Below are positions 16,391 through 24,384 of a stretch of 64,000 nucleotides of DNA, piece after piece (positions within the stretch are counted from its first letter, which is position 1; each line of letters begins with the position of its first letter). Below the pieces are notes generated by a model, which saw only the letters and a program-made list of their open reading frames with translations, ran no database searches and was not told the DNA's origin. The position numbers and the translations under genes were made by a program. Source of the stretch: Planctomycetota bacterium (GTDB taxonomy: Bacteria > Planctomycetota > SZUA-567 > H5-PLA8); contig JABTUM010000001.1 in the NCBI GenBank assembly GCA_015075375.1, positions 2,537,201-2,601,200 of the forward strand, given 5' to 3'.

Positions 16391-16801
16391 TCACACCTCA
16401 AACCAGCCGAGGACGGGCCTGGTAGAGTAGTCTGTTTTAATCCGTTCGTTGTATTTGTTGTAAAATTGGTGCCATCCTGCTTTTGGTAACACAGCCCCTA
16501 GAGTCCTTCTCTCGTCCACTCCATAATCGGTGTGTGTTCCTACGTGCTGGCGAAACAGGTCATGCCAATACTGCTCGTCTGCAAGTTGGTCAGGCGTCAG
16601 ATGAATGACGGCGAAACGACGATACCATGATTCGCCATCATTTTCGTTTTCAATAATCATCGCATACCAGCACATTTCGCCTGCGTAGCGCAACATACCG
16701 GAAAGTGGTCCATCCCTGAATTCACAATGCCAGAGCAGCTTGACCTCTGAGCGCGGAATTTGAGGGTAGGTTTCGATAATCGTGGGCTCTAGTTCCAACA
16801 T
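16391..16801 (-). CDS. Hypothetical protein in the cassette-like block
   Basis: 136 residues from ATG 16801; a TTG 15 bases upstream is an alternative start. Beta-rich and acidic: VKLLWHCEFRDGPLSGMLRY, then CWYAMIIENENDGESWYRRF and a LTPDQLADEQYWHDLFRQH helix. No family recognised. It is soluble with no signal peptide, and GC content is the lowest of the local genes. The same CCGCACGAATGCGG hairpin element that precedes its downstream neighbour precedes it too, supporting a shared cassette-type origin. Confidence 0.55.
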   Translation of the reverse strand: MLELEPTIIETYPQIPRSEVKLLWHCEFRDGPLSGMLRYAGEMCWYAMIIENENDGESWYRRFAVIHLTPDQLADEQYWHDLFRQHVGTHTDYGVDERRTLGAVLPKAGWHQFYNKYNERIKTDYSTRPVLGWFEV

Positions 16802-16816
16802 TGCCTCTTGTGCCAA

Positions 16817-16862
16817 ACTTTTTATTCGACCGCATTCGTGCGGCCCATTTAATTGAAAATAG
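16817..16862 (-). other. Second copy of the CCGCACGAATGCGG hairpin element
   Basis: Near-identical to 16266-16311 over about 46 bases on the minus strand, ending in GAATAAAAAGTTTGGCAC just before the 16391-16801 gene. Position 4 of the GTTRRRY-like box is T rather than A or G, so as an attC core it is imperfect. Confidence 0.45.
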
Positions 16863-17007
16863 CCCGTACAGAATCCTGCGTCAATCGGGTAGTGCCTCCA
16901 CCAACTCCATCAAACCAATGAACGAAAAGAGCCCCTCGGTCCACCAGGCCACATGCTGCGGCGACAGACGAACGCGCGGCCTGCCGCCGTCGCCCTGCTC
17001 CGCGCCA

Positions 17008-17063
17008 CCGCGGCGCATCCGGCCCTCACACCACGCTCCCCGCAAACGGATCGTCGTTCCACT
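17008..17063. repeat. 56-bp direct repeat, copy 1
   Basis: Identical to 17178-17233. It corresponds to the last codons (WNDDPFAGSVV) and 3' flank of the small gene that follows. This copy is a detached duplicate of the gene end, separated from the original by a CCACTGGCC palindrome. Confidence 0.8.
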
Positions 17064-17071
17064 CCCGGGTG

Positions 17072-17091
17072 CCACTGGCCTTGGCCAGTGG
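17072..17091. repeat. CCACTGGCC palindrome, copy 4
   Basis: Fourth copy, lying between the two halves of the 56-bp direct repeat, as if its insertion accompanied the duplication. Confidence 0.8.
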
Positions 17092-17177
17092 ATTCCAAAC
17101 CAGAAACCGAACGTACAGCACAACCCAAGCCCCGCCGTTTACTTTTTGCCTCGCCCTTCTCCGCGTCCTCCGCGCCT

Positions 17178-17233
17178 CCGCGGCGCATCCGGCCCTCACA
17201 CCACGCTCCCCGCAAACGGATCGTCGTTCCACT
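17178..17233. repeat. 56-bp direct repeat, copy 2
   Basis: The copy that overlaps the 3' end of the 17196-17462 gene. See copy 1 at 17008. Confidence 0.8.
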
Positions 17234-17462
17234 GCGAACGCTCCATCAGTACGCATTGCATCCGCACCGTCAGCGCCGCGCTCATCGCTCCCACCAGCAC
17301 GTTCGAACCCTTGATCCGGTAACGCCACGCGTCCGCGTTCGGCTCCTCCACCCGCAGCGAAACCAGCAAACACCCCAGCGACCGCCGCTCCAGCTCGTCC
17401 AGCAATTCGTCCGTCGAACACCGCGCCAAGGACGGGAGCGGCAGCGCTTTCGTTTTAGCCAT
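17196..17462 (-). CDS. Small hypothetical phage protein
   Basis: 88 residues from ATG 17462 with GGAGAGGGAATCCGG upstream. An N-terminal helix (CSTDELLDELERRSLGCLLV) is followed by strand-like segments and a QCVLMERSQWNDDPFAG end. Collinear with the prophage genes, upstream of the terminase side and downstream of the lysis genes. Its 3' end has been duplicated as a 56-bp direct repeat. Family not recognised. Confidence 0.5.
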   Translation of the reverse strand: MAKTKALPLPSLARCSTDELLDELERRSLGCLLVSLRVEEPNADAWRYRIKGSNVLVGAMSAALTVRMQCVLMERSQWNDDPFAGSVV

Positions 17463-17546
17463 CCGGATTCCCTCTCCATTCCTATTGCAAAACGATCGCC
17501 CAAATACCCACGCAAAACGGAGCCCATTACCTTTTCCGTGCTCGCC

Positions 17547-17759
17547 TCACCGCCCCAGCGCCTCATGAATCTCCGCCAGGTACTCCTCGCTCATCCACAC
17601 GCCCTGCTCCGGCGCCGGCTGCCCCTTCTCCAGCTTCACCACGCGGTGCCCGCCCGTGACGTAAACGGCGCGCTTCCCGCAGCCGCCGCTCCAACAGCAC
17701 AGAAGCAGTATCGAGATCCCCGCGAGCCAGCGCCGCGCGGAACGTCTGTTCGCTTGCAT
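17547..17759 (-). CDS. Small lipoprotein, o-spanin (Rz1)-like
   Basis: 70 residues. A basic N-terminus and hydrophobic run (LAGISILLLCCW) end in the lipobox-like SGGC at about residue 24-27, so a lipidated, outer-membrane-directed protein is predicted. The mature part is short with Pro and charged residues. Its start lies inside the upstream gene in another frame and it ends 16 bases beyond it. This nested arrangement of a small lipoprotein with a one-pass membrane protein, next to a holin-like gene, is what is known for phage Rz/Rz1 spanins that fuse inner and outer membranes at lysis. Confidence 0.6.
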   Translation of the reverse strand: MQANRRSARRWLAGISILLLCCWSGGCGKRAVYVTGGHRVVKLEKGQPAPEQGVWMSEEYLAEIHEALGR

Positions 17760-17859
17760 GCAACTCCTCCCGATCCGATCGCTCCGCCCGCCGCCGGCAC
17801 AAATACAGCACGTCCGGCAACGCGCGCAGCAGCAGACTGAAAAGCGGTCCCCAAGCCAT
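17563..17859 (-). CDS. One-pass membrane protein overlapping the lipoprotein gene, i-spanin (Rz)-like
   Basis: 98 residues from ATG 17859. Residues 4-19 form a short membrane segment (GPLFSLLLRALPDVLYL), then a charged helix (RSDREELHASEQTFRAAL) and a second helix before an Arg/Gly-rich tail. The tail lies entirely in the overlap with the lipoprotein gene, so its composition may be constrained by the other frame, or the true gene could end earlier. Role as the inner-membrane spanin partner is inferred from topology, overlap and proximity to the holin. Sequence similarity cannot be judged here. Confidence 0.45.
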   Translation of the reverse strand: MAWGPLFSLLLRALPDVLYLCRRRAERSDREELHASEQTFRAALARGDLDTASVLLERRLREARRLRHGRAPRGEAGEGAAGAGAGRVDERGVPGGDS

Positions 17860-18049
17860 GCGGTGCTTCCTTGAAAAGAGCAGCGGAGAAGACGGCAAAT
17901 GTCAGGAACGGCGTGAAGCGCATATAGTAAAGCGTGCCATGCCGCGCATGGCGCGAACGATCGGCGCCTCGCCCCGCCTGCTCTTTGCGCTTTGAAGTTT
18001 CTCGTTTTGCGTCTTACGTTCTACGTCTCGAGAACCCGAGGCCCATCCC

Positions 18050-18658
18050 ATGCGACCCCACCCCGATAAAGCGCCCCTCCCCTTCTATTCGCCGCGCTTC
18101 GAAAACGCCTTCCTCGACGCCCATCGCTGCCACGGCAAGCACAAACGCAAGGGCAAGGAAGTCGCGTACCTCTCGCACCTGATGACCGTCGCGGCGCTCG
18201 TCATGGAACACGGCGGGAACGAGGACGAAGTCATCGCCGGACTCCTCCACGACATCGTCGAAGACTGCGGCGGCAAGCCGCGCGTCGCCGAGATCGAAGC
18301 CGAGTACGGCCCCGCCGTCGCGGCCATCGTCGTCGGCTGCAGCGATTCCGACTCCGAACCCAAGCCGCCGTGGCGCGAACGCAAAGAGCAGTACATCGCG
18401 CACGTTCGCACCGCTTCGCCCTCCATCCGCCTCGTCAGCGCCTGCGACAAGCTCGCCAACGCGCGCGACCTCCGCGCCGATTACCACCGCGTCGGCGAGG
18501 AACTCTGGGATCGGTTCAACGGCGGCCGCGACGGCACGCTCTGGTACTACCGCTCGCTCGTCGACGCCTACCGCAGCCACGGCGAAACGGCGCTCGTCGC
18601 CGAACTGCACCGCACCGTCGAAGACCTCGCCGAACTCAGCGGCCTCCCACGCCGCTAG
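18050..18658 (+). CDS. HD-domain hydrolase, SpoT/MESH1-like (probable ppGpp hydrolase)
   Basis: 202 residues. The HD metal-binding pattern is clear: AHRCHGKHKRKG near 24-35, H43 in YLSHLMTVAALV, the HD doublet at 67-68 in GLLHDIVED, and a conserved Asp near 130 (RLVSACDKLANARDL). This set matches the hydrolase domain of RelA/SpoT enzymes and small alarmone hydrolases, which remove the 3' pyrophosphate of (p)ppGpp. There is no synthetase or regulatory domain. It is on the + strand between the spanin-like and holin genes, so it is inserted cargo; phage-borne alarmone hydrolases could reset host growth signals, which is inference. Confidence 0.8.
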   Translation: MRPHPDKAPLPFYSPRFENAFLDAHRCHGKHKRKGKEVAYLSHLMTVAALVMEHGGNEDEVIAGLLHDIVEDCGGKPRVAEIEAEYGPAVAAIVVGCSDSDSEPKPPWRERKEQYIAHVRTASPSIRLVSACDKLANARDLRADYHRVGEELWDRFNGGRDGTLWYYRSLVDAYRSHGETALVAELHRTVEDLAELSGLPRR

Positions 18659-18743
18659 GCTCTGTCCCGCATCGCTTCGAAAGCGTATGCGCCTCGCAAA
18701 GCGCAACCTCAATGCCCTTCATTCCGCATTCCGAAATGCGAAC

Positions 18744-18956
18744 CTACTTCTCCTTGATGTCCTCCGACGTCGAGGTCAATCCGCCCGAGAGCCCGTCCGC
18801 GAAGCCTTGGCCGAGCAGGTACGACGCGACGATGCCGCCCAGCGTCATGACGGAGGTCTCGTCGAGCCCGAAGAGCCCGTGCAGGGCCACCGCAAGCGCC
18901 GCGAAGACCGCGAGAATGAACTTCCGTCCGCCCAATTTGCCCAGAAAAGCACGCAT
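18744..18956 (-). CDS. Phage holin-like protein
   Basis: 70 residues from ATG 18956 with an ideal AGGAGG site. After a basic N-terminus (MRAFLGKLGGRK) come two hydrophobic segments, about 13-29 (FILAVFAALAVALHGLF) and about 36-50 (MTLGGIVASYLLGQG), then a short polar C-terminus. Size and topology are those of class II phage holins, which form membrane lesions to time lysis. The spanin-like pair and the XhlA-like gene on either side support a lysis cassette. No endolysin gene is apparent nearby. Confidence 0.7.
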   Translation of the reverse strand: MRAFLGKLGGRKFILAVFAALAVALHGLFGLDETSVMTLGGIVASYLLGQGFADGLSGGLTSTSEDIKEK

Positions 18957-19074
18957 GAAAAAGCCTCCTATGAAATGAGAATCCACCGTGAACGGGATGC
19001 GACACAAACTTTCGCGGGCGGCTTCCGGCCTCCGGGCGGCAGCTCTTGGAGCGGGAAGCGGGAAGCGCCCGCGT

Positions 19075-19338
19075 TTATTTCATGCCCAGCCAGGCCAGAA
19101 TAGGAGCCTGCACCGCCGCCCAGACCCCCTTCATCCAAGCCAGGTGCGTCCGGGTCCGCTCGGCCTCGCGCTCCAGAGCCCCCGCCCGCGCCTCCAGCGC
19201 CTCGAAGCGCCGGCGCTCCAGATCCAGTTGCTCCTTCATGTCGCCGTGCAAGCGTGAGGTCAGCAGCACCAGCGCATCGAGCTGAGCCTCGATGCGCACC
19301 AGCCGCTCCGCCGCCGCGATAGGATCCGCCTCCAGCAC
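19075..19338 (-). CDS. XhlA-like phage protein (coiled coil plus C-terminal hydrophobic segment)
   Basis: 87 residues from GTG 19338, with GGGGGG 8 bases upstream. Residues ~8-65 form a continuous heptad-patterned helix (LVRIEAQLDALVLLTSRLHG, then LDLERRRFEALEARAGALER), and the last ~20 residues (WMKGVWAAVQAPILAWLG) are a membrane-type helix. This is the layout of XhlA-family proteins found beside holins in many prophages. It sits directly upstream of the holin on the same strand, consistent with assistance in lysis. Confidence 0.65.
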   Translation of the reverse strand: MLEADPIAAAERLVRIEAQLDALVLLTSRLHGDMKEQLDLERRRFEALEARAGALEREAERTRTHLAWMKGVWAAVQAPILAWLGMK

Positions 19339-19453
19339 AGAGTTTCCCCCCGGAATGCTCGAAAAATAGAGTTACTGCCGCGTAGCCGCCGCCGAAGCCC
19401 GGCCGCGCGGAGAGCGCGGCGCGTGAAGCCCCGTGAAAAGCGCCCGCCGCGGC

Positions 19454-19756
19454 CTAGTCTTCCCGCTCCGCCGCCAAATCCCGCGCCCGCTCGATGTCCT
19501 CGTACGTCCCGCCCGCCGGCGCCCCGAAACGCCGCAGATAATCCCGCGCCCGCCACCTCCCCAAACGCACGTAGTAGCCCCACGAGTGCGCCCCGCGAAC
19601 GCACAACGCCGCCAGCGCCATTTCCTGAATCAAGTCCTCCTGCATCGCGCGGTCTTTTTTGCACAAGCACTTCGCGATGCGCCGAAATTCGGCTGCGAGT
19701 TCCGGGAGCATCTCCCCGGAAAGTTTCTTTTCGATTTTCGTATTGAGTTGAATCAT
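19454..19756 (-). CDS. Sigma-factor-like small regulator
   Basis: 100 residues from ATG 19756 with AAAGGA upstream. It contains a segment resembling sigma-70 region 2: AEFRRIAKCLCKKDRAMQED followed by LIQEMALAALCVRGAHSW, as in RNA polymerase recognition helices, then a basic WRARDYLRRFG stretch. It lacks a clear region 4, so it is a truncated sigma-like protein. It lies between the HTH protein and the lysis genes at the prophage edge, a sensible place for a late-gene activator. Function is inference from a partial motif. Confidence 0.55.
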   Translation of the reverse strand: MIQLNTKIEKKLSGEMLPELAAEFRRIAKCLCKKDRAMQEDLIQEMALAALCVRGAHSWGYYVRLGRWRARDYLRRFGAPAGGTYEDIERARDLAAERED

Positions 19757-19830
19757 TTGTTTTCCTTTGCCAGCAAGACGGTAATGAACCGGTATGCGAT
19801 GACGCGGAAGGGCGCGGGAGGCGCTGCGTT

Positions 19831-20091
19831 TCATTTCTCTTGTAAGTGGTTGATGACGTTGTGCTGCGCTTGGGCGACGAGGTGGCGGAGGAAGGCGTCG
19901 AGGGCTTCGCGGGGCACGTACCAGACGGAGCCCACGCGGACGCCGGGGAGCTTGCCTTGACGCAGCAGCAAGCGTACACGTTTCGTGGATATTCCGAGCC
20001 TTCTGGCGACTTCGGGCGTTCGCAGGAATGCCGCCGGCTCCGCGTGCGGCGGCACCGGGCGTGACGCTCCCCAGGTATAAACGGTAGGCAT
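19831..20091 (-). CDS. Excisionase-like helix-turn-helix protein
   Basis: 86 residues from ATG 20091, with GGGGGG shortly upstream. The core FLRTPEVARRLGISTKRVRL, followed by LLRQGKLPGVRVGSVWYV, is the MerR/excisionase-type winged HTH (HTH_17). It binds DNA and could act as the prophage excisionase or as an early regulator. It is the last phage-like gene before tRNA-Leu(TAG), the usual side for recombination genes, though no integrase is visible in the window. Confidence 0.8.
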   Translation of the reverse strand: MPTVYTWGASRPVPPHAEPAAFLRTPEVARRLGISTKRVRLLLRQGKLPGVRVGSVWYVPREALDAFLRHLVAQAQHNVINHLQEK

Positions 20092-20402
20092 GGTTCCCCC
20101 CTGCATTGGAATTGGAGCGCCGGACGACCTGGTGACCATCAGGACCGTAACCCTATGGGATAGCGCTCAAATTTGGTATACGTTAGTGTACTCGGCGTTG
20201 TTCACGTAATCAAGAATTTAGGTGCATATTTTGTTATATCTTAGACTCCCACGCCGGGATCCCACCCGGAAGTGCTTGCGGGGAGCCGAGATGGCCGACG
20301 TCTACGATATTGTTTATTTTGGATTTTGCGCCGAAGGGCCGCCGGCGCTTGCGGCGCTCGCTTGAACTGCCGCGCGCTCCGGCGAAAATGGGGGCTCATG
20401 CC

Positions 20403-20490
<88 letters not shown>

Positions 20491-20520
20491 CTTCAGATTG
20501 CGTTTCCAGTTAACGAAACA

Positions 20521-20557
20521 CCCCGCGTCGGCCGTTTCGCCACTCGCGGGGTTTTTT
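20521..20557 (+). terminator. Rho-independent terminator after tRNA-Leu
   Basis: CCCCGCG (20521-20527) pairs with CGCGGGG (20545-20551), followed by six T. It terminates the tRNA transcript and separates it from the convergent ispH gene. Confidence 0.8.
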
Positions 20558-20591
20558 ACCTTCGCTATTTTCGGTTCGAATAGCTCGCGTA

Positions 20592-21905
20592 TTAGTGATG
20601 CAGAATCTTCATGCGCTCGAGCTTGCGCTTCTCTTCTTCGGTCAGCTCCGGCGTGGGCAGCGCTTCGACGCTGGCCATCATCTCGTCGAGGTCCGCGCCG
20701 TTGAGTTCGAAGAGCCGCACGAAGACGTCGCCGATCTTGTTGTTCGGCGTGCTCGCGCCGGCGGTGATGCCGATCAGCGGCTCGGCGCTGCGCGGCCACC
20801 AGTTCTCGGTGACGACGTTCTCCTTCGCGCCGATGGGCTGATGGCGGATCTCATTCTTGCTCATCAGGCAGGTGCCGTCGTCGATGTGGTAGGTGGGCAC
20901 GCCCTTCTCGATGCCCATTTCGGCGAGGTGCCCCGTGTTCGAGCTGTTGTAGCCGCCGATGACGATCATCACGTCGGGGCGGCGGCGCTGGAGCATTTCG
21001 CCCATGGCGTCCTGGCGGTCCTGCGTGGCGCTGCAAATGGTATCGGCGCTGCGCACACGCTGCTGCGTTTCGGCTTCGCCGTACTTCTGGACGAAGGCCG
21101 CGCGCACGGCGCCCTGAATGGCCAGGGTTTCGCTGCTGAGCATCGTGGTCTGATTGGCGACGCCGATGCGTTCGAGATCGCGGTCGGGATCGAAGCCGAC
21201 GCTGGTCCCGTGCTTGAACTTCTTGAGGAACTCGTCGCGGTCGCCGCCGCGGATGATGTATTCGCAAACGTACTTCGCTTCGTCCATGTCGCGGACGATG
21301 AGGTACTTGCCCTGCTTGCCGACGTCGATGCCGGTGTAGCCGTCGGCTTTGCCGGTGGCGCGGCTGGCGGTGGCGATGGTCTCTTCGTGGCTGTATTTGC
21401 CGTGAATCAGGCTCGTGAAATCGTCCTTCGCGTAGCGATGGACGTTGTTCCAGACGCTGACCACCGCGCCGCAGGTGCTGTCGACAATGAAGGCGCCCTT
21501 CTTCTTGATCTCTTCGATCTCTTCGACGCTGGCGCCGAAGGCGGGCAGGATCACGACGTCGTCGGCGGTGATGTTCTCGAAGTTTCCGTTCTTGTACTGG
21601 CCGTTGAGGAAGATGCAGCCCATCTCGACGAGCTGTTTGTTGACGTACGCGTTGTGGATGATCTCGGCGGTGATGAAGATGCGCTTATGGGGAAACATGC
21701 GGCGCGTCTCGTAGGCCATCTGGATCGAGCGCTCGACGCCGACGCAGAAACCGAATTCCTTGGCCAGCTTGACGGTGAGTCCGCCGAAGGCGACTTCGTA
21801 GCCCTTGAGCCGGAGCAGGTCCACGAGGCGCGAGGCGTAGGTGCCTTCCAGGACCGGAGCGACTTCCTTCTTGAGCCCGAAGTACTTGCGATGGTAATCG
21901 GCCAT
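20592..21905 (-). CDS. ispH: 4-hydroxy-3-methylbut-2-enyl diphosphate reductase (IspH), plant/cyanobacterial type
   Basis: 437 residues, longer than the ~310-residue proteobacterial enzyme. The three Fe-S cysteines are in FGFCVGVE (C54), DSTCGAVV (C145) and TICSATQ (C291); GGYNSSNTGHL and TAGASTPNNKIGDV are further hallmarks. The N-terminal extension (DYHRKYFGLKKEV) and C-terminal extension (LTEEEKRKLERMKILHH) match the form known from cyanobacteria and plastids. It catalyses the last step of the MEP pathway, reducing HMBPP to IPP and DMAPP. Monocistronic; AAGGAG lies 13 bases before the ATG. Confidence 0.96.
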   Translation of the reverse strand: MADYHRKYFGLKKEVAPVLEGTYASRLVDLLRLKGYEVAFGGLTVKLAKEFGFCVGVERSIQMAYETRRMFPHKRIFITAEIIHNAYVNKQLVEMGCIFLNGQYKNGNFENITADDVVILPAFGASVEEIEEIKKKGAFIVDSTCGAVVSVWNNVHRYAKDDFTSLIHGKYSHEETIATASRATGKADGYTGIDVGKQGKYLIVRDMDEAKYVCEYIIRGGDRDEFLKKFKHGTSVGFDPDRDLERIGVANQTTMLSSETLAIQGAVRAAFVQKYGEAETQQRVRSADTICSATQDRQDAMGEMLQRRRPDVMIVIGGYNSSNTGHLAEMGIEKGVPTYHIDDGTCLMSKNEIRHQPIGAKENVVTENWWPRSAEPLIGITAGASTPNNKIGDVFVRLFELNGADLDEMMASVEALPTPELTEEEKRKLERMKILHH

Positions 21906-22096
21906 GGTGAAAGCGGACTCCTTGGGTCCAGGTTAACTGGCGCGCACATGTTACGGGAAGGATAGGCAAAGTGCAACGGGGAGGTTAAGGGCCTTCCGTG
22001 GAAGGAGTTAGAGGATTGAGATTGGGGCTATTGGGTATTGGATGGTGTGCGGACAGGTCAAGTGGAATGGGCCTCGGGCGCGAAAAGCTGTGCCGT

Positions 22097-23209
22097 TCAA
22101 GCGTAGGGTTCAAAGGTATTGCTGTCCCGAGTCAGCAGTTGCATCAGCTTAGGGTGAACGAAAAGCTTTTCCTTCCCCACAGGCGTCTCCTGCAGGACTC
22201 CGATGCGATCCAATTGCCGCAGATATTGCGAGGCGGTCTGGCGTTTGGCGATGCCTGCTTCGCTCAGGTTGGCGATCCGGCAATAGGGGCGTTCGAAAAT
22301 CAGGTTTACCAGTTCGAGGCTGTAGATTTTGGGCAGCTTCATACGCACCCATTCGGCCGTATGCTCGGACAGGCCGCGTATCGCCGCGATCTTGGCCGTC
22401 GTCCACTCCGCCGTCTCTTCCACCCCTTGAATCATGTAGAGCAGCCAGGGCTCCCAGGCGTCCTTTCGAGTCACATCCAACAGAAGACGATAGTAGGCAG
22501 GTTTGTTGCGAATGATGTAGCGGCTGAGATACAAAATGGGCAGCGTCAGCAGATCTTCCTGGATCAGGAACAGGCTGTTCAGCACTCTTCCGGTTCGTCC
22601 GTTCCCGTCGGCAAACGGATGAATGGCCTCGAACTGGTAATGCGCTACCGCCATTCGAATCACTGGATCGAACTGGGTGGCCGTATGCAGGAAGCGTTCC
22701 CAGTTGGCCAGCAGCGTTCGAATGCGATCCTCGCCTTCGGGCGGTGTGTAAATGACCTTGTTGCTCCGTTCGCTGGCCAGGGCCGTACCCGGCACGCGTC
22801 GAACCGACATCTCCACGCCTTTGATCTCGCTGCAAATTCGTTCGGCCGTGCGGGTGCTCAACGGATGCGTTTTCAGCGTTCGAAAGCCGTGCAACAGCGC
22901 ATGGCTGTAGCGCAAGGCTTCGCGCGTTGCCGGGTCCGCCTGCTCGTCTTCGTGCCTGAACTGGAACAGGCGGTCTGTGGTGGTGACAATGTTTTCGATT
23001 TCCGAACTGGCGCGGGCTTCGAGCAGCGGCAGGGTATTGATCAGCACGGAAGGGTTCGGAATCAGTTGGGCGGCCTGTTTTAGCTCCGCCAACGCTGCTC
23101 TCGCTCCAATGCAGCACTTAAGTACGGATTTTGTCTCTAACTCCTTATCTGGAGGCAAGATAGGAAGTTCGTTGAAGGGTTTATCGGGTCGCCATATCGC
23201 CGAGGTCAT
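22097..23209 (-). CDS. Fic-domain AMPylase with C-terminal winged helix
   Basis: 370 residues from ATG 23209. The Fic motif [12 protein letters not shown] is at 197-208 with catalytic His197. An inhibitory-helix motif, SSEIEN at 68-73, fits (S/T)xxxE(G/N), so the protein is self-inhibited through its N-terminal helix. The C-terminal ~80 residues contain a winged-helix type domain ([20 protein letters not shown]). Such Fic proteins transfer AMP to target proteins and often control their own transcription. Just upstream lie two copies of a TGTYGATA-N11-TATCGACA palindrome; the first overlaps the start codon, which would suit autorepression. Confidence 0.9.
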   Translation of the reverse strand: MTSAIWRPDKPFNELPILPPDKELETKSVLKCCIGARAALAELKQAAQLIPNPSVLINTLPLLEARASSEIENIVTTTDRLFQFRHEDEQADPATREALRYSHALLHGFRTLKTHPLSTRTAERICSEIKGVEMSVRRVPGTALASERSNKVIYTPPEGEDRIRTLLANWERFLHTATQFDPVIRMAVAHYQFEAIHPFADGNGRTGRVLNSLFLIQEDLLTLPILYLSRYIIRNKPAYYRLLLDVTRKDAWEPWLLYMIQGVEETAEWTTAKIAAIRGLSEHTAEWVRMKLPKIYSLELVNLIFERPYCRIANLSEAGIAKRQTASQYLRQLDRIGVLQETPVGKEKLFVHPKLMQLLTRDSNTFEPYA

Positions 23210-23235
23210 GTTGATATTTTCGCCTTTTATCGACA
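23209..23235. promoter_or_regulatory. Palindrome A overlapping the fic start codon
   Basis: TGTTGATA (23209-23216) and TATCGACA (23228-23235) are inverted with one mismatch around an 11-base A+T-rich spacer. A second, perfect copy lies 70 bp further upstream. Probable operator for the winged-helix domain of Fic. Confidence 0.5.
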
Positions 23236-23243
23236 CGTTTGGA

Positions 23244-23307
23244 GCATACGTCGATGGCATCGACACGTCAAGCGTTCGTGTCGATATTTTGGCGTTTTAT
23301 CGACATG
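23244..23307. repeat. 64-bp direct repeat, copy 1 (fic upstream region)
   Basis: Identical to 25000-25063. It is built of nested inverted repeats: GTCGATG-G-CATCGAC, ACACG...CGTGT and TGTCGATA...TATCGACA (23279-23286 with 23298-23305). The two copies bracket a 1.7 kb lower-GC segment with two unknown genes. Confidence 0.9.
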
Positions 23308-23499
23308 TCGAAGCCGGCGGCGGAGAAGGGTCATGTTCACTTTGGGCTAATTGGAGCAGCGTACATTTTTCTTGATTGAATCCTGATCCTGGTATGACGG
23401 ACACGCAAGGACAGCGCAAAAGGGGAATAAGCGGTATCTGTCCCAATTGGCCATCCCACTTACCTACAATATAATAAGAATTTCTAGGTGGAAGAGTGT

Positions 23500-24132
23500 A
23501 TGGCCGATTCGAAAGATGATTACGCCGAGCGTACCGATCTATGGTATCGAAGATTTGTAGTTTTTTCTCCTGCTCTCATGTACTGGGTATACCTTGGATT
23601 TGGAAGGGCTATATTAGTCGCGATGCACGACCTGGATGTACGTCGAGGAACTGTCAACGACTTGGTGATCATGCCTCAGATCTTGGATTGGATATCTGCG
23701 GACGCACTTTTTTTCCTAAGCGGCATTATCCTTGTATCTAGTCTTATCGTTCGTGCACGACATCGGATTGATAGACAAAAATTTTATTGGAGTGTTCTCT
23801 TGTCAACAATCATGATTAACCCGATCATTTTCGACTTAGGAACTCATTTATTCTGTCCGTCACCAATAATCGATACTGTCGCCTGGAAATGCCTCGGCCC
23901 GTACCTGGTTGGAGCGGTACCCGGATCTGTAGGGGCGAGTATTGCATGGGTTTCAACGCTTTTACTTCTTCCAGTTATTGTGTTTGCGTTCAGAATTTTA
24001 AATAGTCGTTGGCCCACTTATTCAGTTCGGAGTCTAGTCATTTTCATGGCGGGATTTTCAGGGGCGGTATCTTGGTCGCTTGGATACGTGCGCTTGTTTG
24101 AGCGAACAAAATGGTTACTTTTTTTGGGCTGA
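23500..24132 (+). CDS. Multi-pass membrane protein of unknown function
   Basis: 210 residues from ATG 23500 with AGGTGG about 9 bases upstream. Five hydrophobic segments can be seen, near 20-40, 68-88, 99-118, 144-164 and 178-196, joined by short charged loops. Codon use is A+T-rich compared with the surrounding genes, pointing to acquisition from elsewhere. No motif was recognised. It lies inside the segment bracketed by the 64-bp direct repeats, together with the zinc-binding protein gene that follows. Confidence 0.65.
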   Translation: MADSKDDYAERTDLWYRRFVVFSPALMYWVYLGFGRAILVAMHDLDVRRGTVNDLVIMPQILDWISADALFFLSGIILVSSLIVRARHRIDRQKFYWSVLLSTIMINPIIFDLGTHLFCPSPIIDTVAWKCLGPYLVGAVPGSVGASIAWVSTLLLLPVIVFAFRILNSRWPTYSVRSLVIFMAGFSGAVSWSLGYVRLFERTKWLLFLG

Positions 24133-24384
24133 TGGCACCAACAGACGATAACGGCATGGTTGAATGCGTGACCTCAGTGGACAGGGTGCCAATGCGCAGC
24201 CGAAGACTGCCCGTGCGAATGCCGAGCTTCAAGCAAGCGGACCAGGGCGGATGCAACGCGCGGGCGTGAAACCATTGAGCACAGGCTGCGAACTGCCGCA
24301 GCGGAGTGGCAACAGGTCCAAGACTAGGGCTACGATTGCGTTCGGGCTGCAAGTGCCACCAGCCCGGACATGAGGAAGCCAGTA

